This document shows, one piece after another, positions 9,940 to 19,994 of a stretch of 34,326 nucleotides of DNA (positions within the stretch are counted from its first letter, which is position 1; every line of letters begins with the position of its first letter). A program made the translations under genes and the position numbers. Below the pieces are notes generated by a model that was not told the DNA's origin, searched no databases, and was given only the letters and a program-made list of their open reading frames with translations. The DNA lies in assembly GCA_938015655.1 (NCBI GenBank), contig CALLPP010000050.1, forward strand, positions 1 through 34,326, read 5' to 3'. This stretch comes from an uncultured Algisphaera sp. Its GTDB lineage: Bacteria; Planctomycetota; Phycisphaerae; Phycisphaerales; Phycisphaeraceae.

Positions 9940-9974
9940 ACGGCTTTCTCCGACCCTTCTACGATGGTCCCCCC

Positions 9975-10808
9975 GTGGCCCAAACCCTCACCGACATCAA
10001 GCAACTGCTGGCCACCCATGGCCTGCACCCCAAGCACAAGTTCGGGCAGAACTACCTGCACGACGGCAACCACATGGCCCGCATCATGGACGCGGCGGCC
10101 ATCGGGCCCGGCGACCGCGTGCTGGAGGTCGGCCCGGGCACCGGCGCCCTCACCGAACGCCTGCTGGACACCGGCGCGTCGGTCGTCGCCGTCGAGGTCG
10201 ACGGCGACTTCGAGACCCTGCTGCGCGACCGCATCGCCCACGCGTGCGGCCCGGACGCACGGTTCGAGCTGCTGATCGCCGACATCCTCGCCGGCAAGCA
10301 CGCCATCGCCCCCGCCGCGATCCACGCGGTCGGCGACGGGCCGTTCAAGCTCATCGCCAACCTGCCTTACCAGATCGCCTCGCCGCTGCTGGCCAACCTG
10401 GTGCAAAACCACCCGAACATGACCGACGCGGTGGTGATGATTCAAAAAGAAGTGGCCGACCGCCTCGCCGCGCCGCCGGGCGGCAAGGCCTACGGCGCGC
10501 TGGGCATCCTGGTGCAAGCCATGTGCGATGTCACCCGCGTGGGTGTGCTGGCCCCGGGCTGCTTCTGGCCCGCGCCCAAAGTAGCCAGCGCCGTGGTCCA
10601 CCTGCGCCGCCGCCCCCAGCCGCTCACCGACAACCCCCAGGCCCTCAGCGCCCTGCTCCAGAAGCTGTTCACCCAGCGGCGCAAGCAGCTGGGCAAAATC
10701 TTGGGCCGCGGCACCCTCCTGCCCGCGGGCGTGGGCCCGGACGCCCGCCCCGAGCAGCTCAGCGTCGAGCAGCTGGCGGAGCTGGCCGCCCTGACCGCCC
10801 CCGGCTGA
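9975..10808 (+). CDS. rsmA: 16S rRNA (adenine(1518)-N6/adenine(1519)-N6)-dimethyltransferase RsmA/KsgA
   Basis: HKFGQNYLHD, VLEVGPGTGALTERLL, IANLPYQIASPLL, RRKQLGKIL motifs; GTG start. Confidence 0.93.
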   Translation: MAQTLTDIKQLLATHGLHPKHKFGQNYLHDGNHMARIMDAAAIGPGDRVLEVGPGTGALTERLLDTGASVVAVEVDGDFETLLRDRIAHACGPDARFELLIADILAGKHAIAPAAIHAVGDGPFKLIANLPYQIASPLLANLVQNHPNMTDAVVMIQKEVADRLAAPPGGKAYGALGILVQAMCDVTRVGVLAPGCFWPAPKVASAVVHLRRRPQPLTDNPQALSALLQKLFTQRRKQLGKILGRGTLLPAGVGPDARPEQLSVEQLAELAALTAPG

Positions 10809-10908
10809 TCCAGCCGGCTTACCTCCGCCGCCCCCCCTGCCGCGTGACTCTGCACCGCTCCCCCGCCGCCTAAGATCTCCGCTCCCGCCACCGCTCCCCG
10901 AGCCCCCC

Positions 10909-11649
10909 ATGTCGCAGCCCGAACCCCAGTCAAAAATTCTTGTGGCCGTCCCGGTCTACAACGAGCAAAAATACATCCAGAACGTCATCGCCAAGATCGC
11001 TGAATACGCGCCCAACGACGTGCTGGTGGTCGATGACGGCTCCACCGACTACACCCCCATGCTGCTAGCCATGCAGCCGGTCGACGTGGTCCGCCATAAA
11101 ACCAACCTGGGCTACGGCCGCGGCATCCGCGACGCATTTCGCTGGGCTCAGACCTACGGCTACGAGTGGCTCATCACCATGGATTGCGACGAGCAGCACG
11201 AGCCCGAAGCACTGCCCGAATTCGCCGCCGCCATCGCCGCCGACGACGCGGATGTCATCAGCGGCAGCCGCTACCTAGTCGAAACCCCCGGCGTGCCCGC
11301 CCCGCCACCGGACCGCCGCAAGATCAACCACACCATCACCGGCTGGGTCAACGAGAAACTGGGCCTGAACATCACCGACGCCTTCTGCGGATTCAAGGCC
11401 TACCGCGTCAGTAAGCTAGACGACCTGAACCTCTGCGTGGACGGCTACGCCATTCCTCTGCAAGCGTGGGTGCAGCACGCCGCGCACGGCCATCGGGTGA
11501 AAGAAGTGCCCATCAAGCTGATCTACAACGACCCCAACCGCAGCTTCGGCGGCCCGCTGGACGACGCGGTCGAACGGTTGAAACACTACAAAGAGGTGTT
11601 CGACGCCGAGATGACTAAGCACCCCAGCGGTTTCACGGTGCAGAACTAA
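10909..11649 (+). CDS. Family 2 glycosyltransferase (DPM1-like)
   Basis: ILVAVPVYNEQKYIQNVIAKI, VLVVDDGSTDYTP, NLGYGRGIRDAFRWA, ITMDCDEQHEPEALPEF. Confidence 0.88.
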   Translation: MSQPEPQSKILVAVPVYNEQKYIQNVIAKIAEYAPNDVLVVDDGSTDYTPMLLAMQPVDVVRHKTNLGYGRGIRDAFRWAQTYGYEWLITMDCDEQHEPEALPEFAAAIAADDADVISGSRYLVETPGVPAPPPDRRKINHTITGWVNEKLGLNITDAFCGFKAYRVSKLDDLNLCVDGYAIPLQAWVQHAAHGHRVKEVPIKLIYNDPNRSFGGPLDDAVERLKHYKEVFDAEMTKHPSGFTVQN

Positions 11650-11652
11650 TAC

Positions 11653-12174
11653 ATGTGCGCAACGCCCCGCCGCTGGTGGAACGGGTGGATCGCAGGCGCG
11701 GGCGCCGGCGGGATCTTCGTCGCCGGGTTTTTCCTGGTGATGGATGCTCTGTCCGATGGCCGCCGCCCGGCCCCGCCCACGGATCCGTGGCCACCGGGTC
11801 CGATCCACCCCGTCTCGGTCTACCGCCTACTCGGATCGCCCGACGAACTAGACGGCCACCGGGTCCGAATCATCGCCTATTTCGTGCGAGAATTTGAAGG
11901 CACGGGACTTTTCGCAACATCTGAAGACGCCGACCGAGGGATTGCCGCGAACGGGATCGCCCTTGGTAGTTTTCGCCGCACCCTAAACGGCGGCCAACGC
12001 GACCACGACGTGCCCGATCGTGGTTACGTCATCGCCAAGGGGCGCTTCACCGCCGGGCCCGGAGGCCACCGGGGCATGTGGAGCGGCACCCTCGAAGACA
12101 TCAACCGTTTCGCCTCATGGGGATGGCCTCCTCAGCAAGCCACCGCCCCAGACCACCCCGCCAACATTGACTGA
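11653..12174 (+). CDS. Membrane-anchored hypothetical protein with a possible OB-fold (tRNA_anti-like) domain
   Basis: One TM segment (WIAGAGAGGIFVAGFFLVMDAL), then VSVYRLLGSPDELDGHRVRIIAYFVREFEGTGLFATSEDADRG...RGYVIAKGRFTAG..GMWSGTLEDINRF. ATG 4 nt after the GT2 gene. Confidence 0.55.
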   Translation: MCATPRRWWNGWIAGAGAGGIFVAGFFLVMDALSDGRRPAPPTDPWPPGPIHPVSVYRLLGSPDELDGHRVRIIAYFVREFEGTGLFATSEDADRGIAANGIALGSFRRTLNGGQRDHDVPDRGYVIAKGRFTAGPGGHRGMWSGTLEDINRFASWGWPPQQATAPDHPANID

Positions 12175-13507
12175 GTCGACCTCCCCCGAGACCGATGTTA
12201 CCGCCAGCACGGACCGATACCGCTGCACCCCGGCCATACCTAAGTGGCCCGCGCTCGCCGCGGGCCGCGCGGTCTGGACCGGCCACCAACCGCGCTTCTG
12301 GCACCCGGGCATCCTCGCCAAGTACCTCGCCGCTGATCAGGCCCTGACCGCCGCCGGCGACCGCGACACCCCGCTACACCACCTAGTCGTCGATCAGGAC
12401 GTGCAAAACCCCCTGGCCCTCGACGTGCCCACCCTGCAGGCCGACGCCCTGGGCTTCGGCCGAGTGCGTCTGGGCCCGGTCCGCGTCGATGTGCCCACCG
12501 GCCGCCAACCCGCGGTCGCTGCCGCACTGCCCCCCCTGCCCCCGGGCACCGATCCGCGTGCGGCCCGCGGCCTGCAGCTCATCACCCACGCCCTGCAACG
12601 CCACGCCGATCAGCCCACCCTTGCCTGGCAGGTCACCCACGCGCTGCACGAGCTACTTACCCCGCACCTGGGCCGCAAACTCCGCGCCCACCCCGCCACC
12701 GATTTTGCGCAAGCCCCGTGGTTCAACGACGAAATTGACCGCTTGCTGCACGACGCAGAACGCTGCGTAGCGTTCTACAACCACGCCGTCGCGCAGCATC
12801 CCGACGCCGGCATCGCGCCCCTCCGGCGCGAGCCCTTCCGGGTCGAACTGCCCCTGTGGCACCTGTCCTGGAACGCGCCGCGGCAGCGGGTCTATGCCGA
12901 CCTGGCCGACACCCGGCCTCTGCTCACCGTTGAGGACGGCACCCCGATCTCAGACGCGCAACAACTGGCCCCGCGCGCGCTCATGATGACCGCGTGGCTC
13001 CGCCGCCCCGGCGGCATTCACCCCGAATGCGGACTGTTTGTTCACGGCACCGGCGGGGGGCGCTACGAGCGCATCACCGACGCCTGGTGGACCACCTGGC
13101 GGGGCGAATCCCTCACCCCCATCGCCGTGGCCACCGCCGACCAGCGTCTGCGTTTCGACGCCCCGGTGCACACGTCCACAGACCATCAGCGTGCCGTCTG
13201 GTTTGCCCACCATCTGCCGCACAACCCCGAAGGGGCCCTGGCCCTCCACCCGCCCGCGGCCGACACACGGGCACAAGCACTGATTCAAGAGAAGAACGCC
13301 TTGCTCGCGTCGATGCACCAAGACCGCCACAAACCACGTCGTCGCAAGGCGTTTCACCGCATCAAGCAGATCAATAAAACGCTCTGCGCCCAGGCCCCAC
13401 AGGCCTTACAAAACGCGCAGGCTCACGTCGATCGCACCCGGCAGGGACTGGTTAACGCCACCGTCGCGGGGCGGCGCAACTGGCCGTTTGTCTACCACAC
13501 CGCCTGA
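12167..13507 (+). CDS. Conserved hypothetical protein, GHQ-motif, remote BshC-like
   Basis: AVWTGHQPRFWHPGILAKYLAAD and PRALMMTAWLRR...GLFVHGTGGGRYERITDAWW. TTG at 12167 overlaps the previous stop; the ORF extends upstream to 12020, so the start is uncertain. Confidence 0.55.
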   Translation: MTESTSPETDVTASTDRYRCTPAIPKWPALAAGRAVWTGHQPRFWHPGILAKYLAADQALTAAGDRDTPLHHLVVDQDVQNPLALDVPTLQADALGFGRVRLGPVRVDVPTGRQPAVAAALPPLPPGTDPRAARGLQLITHALQRHADQPTLAWQVTHALHELLTPHLGRKLRAHPATDFAQAPWFNDEIDRLLHDAERCVAFYNHAVAQHPDAGIAPLRREPFRVELPLWHLSWNAPRQRVYADLADTRPLLTVEDGTPISDAQQLAPRALMMTAWLRRPGGIHPECGLFVHGTGGGRYERITDAWWTTWRGESLTPIAVATADQRLRFDAPVHTSTDHQRAVWFAHHLPHNPEGALALHPPAADTRAQALIQEKNALLASMHQDRHKPRRRKAFHRIKQINKTLCAQAPQALQNAQAHVDRTRQGLVNATVAGRRNWPFVYHTA

Positions 13508-13684
13508 ACGCGCGGCCGCCAACCCACGAGCCCCGAGCGCCCACGGCTCCCCCAGACCAGCCAGCCGCCCCCCCAGCCGACACGCGCCGGTTCCCACCGG
13601 CCCGTTCACGCCGCTGCGCGGGAAAACTCCGCCCCCGAGTTCGCCGATGTAACTATCCCAGGTAATCCCTGACCCCGCCAAGCC

Positions 13685-14686
13685 ATGTCCCTATCTTTTA
13701 CTCACCGCCTGGCCTCACCTTGCGACGTACCCGCGTCTACGCGCGAGGCCCTCAAAGCCCAACAAGCAAGCGGACCCGATGCAACTCCGCGCTGCGAACG
13801 GTGCGGCTGGCGCACCACCCTCGACCACGTCCCCCTGTTCCACTATTGCTTCTGTCCCCGCTGCGGCCAGGGCTTCGCCGCAACGCAAGGTGAAGGCCGC
13901 TACCGTTTCGAAGGCGTACTAAGCGACGGCCCGGACACCCGCCTGTTCCTGGCCACCGACACGCGGCTGGACCGCGCCGTCAGCGTGCTTTACTACAAGC
14001 CCTCGGAGCCAGGCGCCCCCCAGTTGGCTGTTCCGCCGGACCTGCGGGCCAAGCACGAGGCGCTCACCCTGGCCAAGCTCGTACACCCCGGCATCGCTCG
14101 CATCCACCTCATCGAAGAAGCCCAGTGCCGACCAGCCCTGGTCGTCGAGTCGCTGCTGGGCACCCTAGCCCAACCCATCGCTTTCGGCATGACCGCCCAC
14201 ATTCAAGCAGCCCTCACCCTGCTCTGGCGCCTGGCCGACGCGCTACGTTTCGCCGCCGAATCCGGCCACTGCCACCACCGTTTGTTACCTGATCACATCG
14301 GTCTGACCCCCGACCACCAGCCCAAGCTGCTGGGTTTTGGCCACCAGCGCCCCGCTAATTTTATGCCCGGCCTGCGCCCGGTCGAGGCGGCATTCCTAGC
14401 TCCCGAAATCCGCGTCCTTCACCCCGACGCCGACGAACGAGCAGACATCTTTAGTCTCGGGATCCTCGCCTACGCCATCCTTGCCGGCCGCTACCCCGTG
14501 GTGCCACGGCGGCGTGGATCCGTGTCCCCGATCACCAAGTTTCGTCCCGACGTTCCCCCCGCGTTTGCCGCATTGCTACGCTCGATGATCTCCCACCAGG
14601 CCGCTGACCGACCTGCGGGTTACGCCGAGCTTCTGCAACAACTGCAAGCCATCAGCCCCGCGCCGCTGGTCAACGCGGCGGCTTAG
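13685..14686 (+). CDS. Predicted zinc-ribbon pseudokinase (Ser/Thr kinase fold)
   Basis: CERCGW...CFCPRCGQ ribbon; kinase-like HHRLLPDHIGLTPDHQPKLLGFGHQRP, FLAPEI, DERADIFSLGILAYAILAGRYP, RPAGYAELLQQL. Confidence 0.7.
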   Translation: MSLSFTHRLASPCDVPASTREALKAQQASGPDATPRCERCGWRTTLDHVPLFHYCFCPRCGQGFAATQGEGRYRFEGVLSDGPDTRLFLATDTRLDRAVSVLYYKPSEPGAPQLAVPPDLRAKHEALTLAKLVHPGIARIHLIEEAQCRPALVVESLLGTLAQPIAFGMTAHIQAALTLLWRLADALRFAAESGHCHHRLLPDHIGLTPDHQPKLLGFGHQRPANFMPGLRPVEAAFLAPEIRVLHPDADERADIFSLGILAYAILAGRYPVVPRRRGSVSPITKFRPDVPPAFAALLRSMISHQAADRPAGYAELLQQLQAISPAPLVNAAA

Positions 14687-14703
14687 AGCACCGCGGCCGC
14701 ACA

Positions 14704-15520
14704 CTACCTCCTGGTCACCGCGGGGCCCGCGGGCAGGACCGGCACCCAGTCCGCGGGTAGCTGAGCCTTCAGCCGGTCGCGGAAGTTCTCAAGCATCTGG
14801 GCGTGCGCCGCATCGGTGGCAAGGCTGGCCCACTCCTACGGATCGCGGCGGTGGTCGTAAAGCTCCTCACCCTCGTCGCGATAGCAGATATAGCGAAGTT
14901 CCCGGGCGCGCAGCCACCAGTTGCGTTGGTCCGGTCGTTTTTTTCACCCGCCCTCGGAATACAAAAAACTCAGCGAAGCGTCCGGGCCGTCCCAGGCTCC
15001 GCCCTCCGGGTCTTCGAGTAGCAGCACAAAAGTAAAACCACCCAACGGCAGGCCCGCATCGGTCCGCCAGGTACCGCCTTCCAGCCCGCACCAATCGACC
15101 AGCCTCGCGAACAGGTCGAGCGGCGACACCGGCGCCCGAGCCACCGACCCGCCGGGGGTCACCCCGGGCGCCCGCACCACCAGCGGCACCCGCGTGCGCT
15201 CCTCCCACAAGATCAGTTTGTTAAAGATGCTACTTCTCGCCCAGGTGCAGCCATGGTCGCGGGCAAACACCACCACCGTATCGTCGCGGTAGGGGCGGCG
15301 CTCCAAGGCATCCAAGACCTGCTCCACGTTTTCGTTCATGGCAGCCACACTGGCCAAGTAGGCATAAACGAACCGCTTCAACCCCTCACCGAGCGTGGGG
15401 TACGACTTCGCCAGATAGTCGTAATAAAACTTGTACCGGCGCTTGCCCAACGGAAAAACCGTCGGGCAGCCCGTGTTATTCATGTCGTCGAACCAAAATC
15501 AAAAACACGTTGGGGCCTCG
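14704..15520 (-). pseudogene. Sulfatase (iduronate-2-sulfatase-like) remnant: internally deleted, frameshifted, in-frame stop
   Basis: PNVFLIL(V)DDMNNTG start, then directly YLASVAAMNENVEQVLDALERRPYRDDTVVVFARDHG...LWEERTRVPLVVRAPGV...SPLDLFARLVDWCGL; after a frameshift RELRYICYRDEGEELYDHRRDP*EWASLATDA. Confidence 0.75.
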
Positions 15521-15639
15521 CCCGCAGCGGCGGCAGCCACGCGGAGCGTGCCCAAAATCGGTCACGCCTCAAAAAAGTAAAATCAAATCTCCGGGGACAC
15601 CGAGTGGAGCAGAGCCTACCCTCGCGGGACCACGGCCTT

Positions 15640-16404
15640 TCAGTACGCGCCGCGCCGGGACCACACGGCCCCAAAGGTCTTGAGCAAGATCAGCACGTCG
15701 CCCCGGAACGTGCGTCCGCGCACGTAAGCCTTGTCCAAGGTTTTTCGCCGTTCGTAAGGTAGATCGTTACGGCCGTTGACCTGCCACGGCCCGGTCAGCC
15801 CTGGCCGCACGCGGACGTACAACGAAAACGCCTCGCCGTACCGAGCCCGTTCCACCACCGGCACCGGCCGCGGCCCCACCAGCGCCATATCACCCTTCAA
15901 CACGTTGATCAGCTGCGGCAACTCGTCCAAACTCAGCCGCCGCAGCACCCGCCCCACCCGGGTAATTCGCGGGTCCTCGCGCAGCTTATGCAGCCGGTCC
16001 CACTCGGCGGTGCGCAGCGAGCACGCCGCCAGGTGCCCGGCCAGGGCCGCATCGGCGTGATGGTGCATGCTGCGGAATTTCAATAGCCGGAACACCCGCC
16101 CGTGCCGGCCAAACCGCGGCTGCACAAACAGGGCCGCGCCGGGTGAATCCAGCCGGACCGCCGCGGCAATCAGCACCAGCAGCGGAAGCCAAAGCGGCGC
16201 CGACGTCAACACCAACGTGACATCAATCACCCGCTTGCTCCACGGGGTCGCCCGCGGCAGCGGGTCGCCTGCCCCCCGCCGGACCACCAGCCCGCGGTCC
16301 AGCGTCCCGCGCAGCACATCAGGACGCACCACCACAGCGCCAGACGGTGACCGTTTAGGATCTGTCCCGAAAGTGCCTTCTGTTGAAGAGACGTTGGGCC
16401 TCAT
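15640..16404 (-). CDS. Polyprenyl-phosphate sugar-1-phosphate transferase (bacterial sugar transferase family)
   Basis: KRVIDVTLVLTSAPLWLPLLVLIAAAVRLDSPGAALFVQPRFGRHGRVFRLLKFRSM...VLRRLSLDELPQLINVLKGDMALVGPRP...RPGLTGPWQVNGRN. Confidence 0.92.
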   Translation of the reverse strand: MRPNVSSTEGTFGTDPKRSPSGAVVVRPDVLRGTLDRGLVVRRGAGDPLPRATPWSKRVIDVTLVLTSAPLWLPLLVLIAAAVRLDSPGAALFVQPRFGRHGRVFRLLKFRSMHHHADAALAGHLAACSLRTAEWDRLHKLREDPRITRVGRVLRRLSLDELPQLINVLKGDMALVGPRPVPVVERARYGEAFSLYVRVRPGLTGPWQVNGRNDLPYERRKTLDKAYVRGRTFRGDVLILLKTFGAVWSRRGAY

Positions 16405-17576
16405 CACGAGTCGTCCTCTGCGGGGGCGCCGCCAAACCGGCCCCAGGCCTCTCGAATCCACACCTCCACCGCGCGGCGAAACGGCTCGCGGCCGAAGGCC
16501 GCAGCATGCAAGTTTAACCCCGCCGCATCCGCCACCACGCCCTGGGCTTCAAACCGTCGCACGCCCGCAGCCACCTCGTCAGCCGTAGGCACCGGCTCCG
16601 CCGCAGCAAAGCGTACGCCCGTCTCGCCGTCCACCACCGTCTCCCGAGCCCCGCCACGGTCCAGGGCAATCACCGGCGCCCCCGCCGCCATGGCCTCCAC
16701 TGGGGCCATCCCAAAGTCCTCTTCCCCCGCAAACACCAAAGCGCGGCACCGCTCCAGCCGGTCCGCCACCCCGGCGTCGTCCAGCGCCCCCGCCAGTTCC
16801 ACCCCCGGCCCCGCGGCCCGCCGCAAAGCAGATCCTAGGGGCCCGTCGCCGATCACCACCAACCGGCGCCGCGCGCGCCCTTCCCCGCCCCCGCCGTGCT
16901 CCGTATTCAGCCGGTTGAACGCCTCCACCACCAGCCCCGCCCGCTTGTAAGGCACCAGCCGCCCCAGCACCACGTAGAAATCCTCCCGCGGGCGAGTCGG
17001 GTCAAACCGCGCCGTGTCCACCGGCGGATGAATCACCCGCGCCGGCCGCCCGTAAACCTTGCGGATGCGCCGGGCCACCGTGTGCGCATTGGCTGCAAAC
17101 CCGTCCACCCGCTGCCCCGCCAGCTGGTCCCACTGCCGGAACCGGTGCAGCACCGTCCGTTTGAGCGGCGCCGCTCGCCGCGGGTCCACGTGCTCGTGCA
17201 CCAGGTCCCAGGCGTACCGCGCCGGCGAGTGGGTATAGCACAGGTGCAGCTGGTCGGACCGCGTCAGCACCCCGTGCGCCGCCGCGTGGTGGCTGCTGAT
17301 CACCACGTCGAAACCGCGCAGGTCGTGGCGCTGCACCGCGTGGGGCATCAGCGGAAGCATCAGCCGGTGCCGCCCGCGCAGCCCCGGCACCCGCAGCAAC
17401 CGGTCCAGCCACGTGCGGCGCAACTCCCGACCCGCCAGCGGCGTGCCGTCCAGCACCCCCGGTTCGCACGCGGTCACAAAAATCGGCGCGTCCGGATACA
17501 GGTACGCCAGCTCCGCCAGTACCCGCTCACTGCCGTGAAAACCCGCGACACACTCGTGAACCAAAGCAACCTTCAC
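16404..17576 (-). CDS. Family 4 glycosyltransferase
   Basis: MKVALVHECVAGFHGSERVLAELAYLYPDAPIFV...FYVVLGRLVPYKRAGLVVEAFNRL...LVVIGDGPLGSALRR...FAGEEDFGMAPVEAMAAGAPVIALDRGGARETV. Confidence 0.92.
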   Translation of the reverse strand: MKVALVHECVAGFHGSERVLAELAYLYPDAPIFVTACEPGVLDGTPLAGRELRRTWLDRLLRVPGLRGRHRLMLPLMPHAVQRHDLRGFDVVISSHHAAAHGVLTRSDQLHLCYTHSPARYAWDLVHEHVDPRRAAPLKRTVLHRFRQWDQLAGQRVDGFAANAHTVARRIRKVYGRPARVIHPPVDTARFDPTRPREDFYVVLGRLVPYKRAGLVVEAFNRLNTEHGGGGEGRARRRLVVIGDGPLGSALRRAAGPGVELAGALDDAGVADRLERCRALVFAGEEDFGMAPVEAMAAGAPVIALDRGGARETVVDGETGVRFAAAEPVPTADEVAAGVRRFEAQGVVADAAGLNLHAAAFGREPFRRAVEVWIREAWGRFGGAPAEDDS

Positions 17577-17639
17577 CGCGACAGCCTACCCGGCCCGCCG
17601 GACCGCTTCCCCGCCCCACCCCCCCCGCACACAAATCCG

Positions 17640-18998
17640 TCACGACGAGACCGGCCGCCGTACTTTTTTCTGCCGCTCATTGGTCAGCGGCCGGGTCGAA
17701 AAAGTGATCTTCGCCGGCACTTTGTACCGGCTCAGCTGCGCCCCGCAGCGCTGTTTGATTTTTTTCTTCAGCGCCTTTAAATCGCTTTCACCCACCGGAC
17801 GCACCGCCGCGCACACCATGCTGCCGATGATCGGGTTCGACTCGCCGTAGACAAAGCATTCCGCGACCTGAGCCACCTGCTCGATGACCGCCTCCACTTC
17901 GCTGGGAAACACCTTCTCGCCGCCGACGTTGATCAGTTCCGAATCTCGCCCCAAGATCCTCAGCCAGGGCCCGTCCTGCTCCACCCGGTCGCCGGTGTTG
18001 AACCACCCGTCCACCACCACCGGATCCCCGTCGTCCAGGTACCCCAGCATCGTGGTCTGTGACTTCACATACAAAATTCCGTCCACCACCTTGGTCTCGA
18101 AGCCCTCGGCCTCCATCCGGATCCACCGCTGATCATCACCGCGGGAGCGCGACGCGGGCGAACCAAACTCCGACGTGCCGTACTTCTGCTTGACCACCGC
18201 CCGGGGAAACATCATCGCTAGATGGTCCAGAACCCCCGGGGTCATCGGCTCAGACCCGCAGGTCACGATCTCCACGCTGCTCAGGTCGTGGCGTTCGTAA
18301 TCCACCGACAGCCACAGCAGATTCACAAACGACGGCGATACCGGCAGCACCTGCACCTTGGCGCTTTCGATCAACCGGCACACGGCGCCGGTCGATCGTG
18401 CTTCGGGCGCCACCAACACCCCGCCGCTGTACAAAATGTAAAACAGCGTGTCGATCCCAGCGATGTGATCCAGAAGCAAAAAGCTCAGCGTCACAAACGG
18501 CTTGCCCCCTGCCTGATATTTCTGCAAAAACCGGTCCAAGCTGTGCAGCACCGGCTTGGGGCGGCCGGAACTGCCCGACGAAAACACCACAAAACCCGCC
18601 CCGCCCTGGTCCCGTAGCCCATCGACCAGAGGGTGATACGGCCCGCCCGGGCCGCGTGGGACACACACCGCAGTCTCATCGCGTACTTCAATCAGCACGT
18701 CCGCCGCGACCTGCTCGCACAGCCCCGCCACGTCCGCCGAACCAGTAGGGATCAACGCCACCACTGCCCGATGCTCAAACAGGGCCAGCAGCAGCGCGAT
18801 CGTCTGCGGCGAAAAATCTCCGCGCAGCGCCACCACACTCCCCGCAGCCACGCCGCGCGCCGCCAAAAACCCGCGCTGGGCTTCCACCAGCGCGTGAAGC
18901 TCGGCGTACGACGTGGTCTGCCCGCGGAACACCACCGCCGGCGCACCACCCAGCGTGGCGAGCTGTTCTTGAGGGGATCGCGTCACGGCCGGCTTCAC
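17640..18998 (-). CDS. AMP-dependent (class I adenylate-forming) ligase / acyl-CoA or acyl-ACP synthetase-like
   Basis: FVVFSSGSSGRPKPVLHS (P-loop-like), KYGTSEFGSP, GWFNTGDRVEQDGPWLRILGRDSELINVGGEKVFPSEVEAVI. Confidence 0.87.
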   Translation of the reverse strand: MKPAVTRSPQEQLATLGGAPAVVFRGQTTSYAELHALVEAQRGFLAARGVAAGSVVALRGDFSPQTIALLLALFEHRAVVALIPTGSADVAGLCEQVAADVLIEVRDETAVCVPRGPGGPYHPLVDGLRDQGGAGFVVFSSGSSGRPKPVLHSLDRFLQKYQAGGKPFVTLSFLLLDHIAGIDTLFYILYSGGVLVAPEARSTGAVCRLIESAKVQVLPVSPSFVNLLWLSVDYERHDLSSVEIVTCGSEPMTPGVLDHLAMMFPRAVVKQKYGTSEFGSPASRSRGDDQRWIRMEAEGFETKVVDGILYVKSQTTMLGYLDDGDPVVVDGWFNTGDRVEQDGPWLRILGRDSELINVGGEKVFPSEVEAVIEQVAQVAECFVYGESNPIIGSMVCAAVRPVGESDLKALKKKIKQRCGAQLSRYKVPAKITFSTRPLTNERQKKVRRPVSS

Positions 18999-19690
<692 letters not shown>

Positions 19691-19694
<4 letters not shown>

Positions 19695-19990
19695 GAATGC
19701 TGCCCTTCCACGCGCGCCAACACAAAGTCGGTGAACGTCGCCACGCTGCGGTAGGGGCTGTTGCGCGATGACATGGCTTTTTCATCCGCCAGCGTCACCT
19801 CCGCGTCGAAGGCCTCGCTGACCCCCGCCTCGACCTCCACCACCAGCCGCACCAGCGAGAGTGAATCGATGCCCGAGTCCCCGCCGAAGATCGGCGTGTC
19901 GGGGGTCACCTGCTCCAGCTCTTCGTATTCCAACTCCTCGTTGAGCTCGTCGATGGCTGCCTTGATGATTTCGAAAATCTGTTCTTTCAT
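19691..19990 (-). CDS. Acyl carrier protein
   Basis: IFGGDSGIDSLSLVRLVVEVEAGV: DSL phosphopantetheine attachment motif in a 99-aa protein. Confidence 0.85.
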
Positions 19991-19994
19991 AACG

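Noticed and set aside
14836-14838. In-frame TAG in the sulfatase C-terminus as a recoded codon
   Set aside because: The gene also has frameshifts and a missing catalytic core, so decay explains the stop better than readthrough or recoding.
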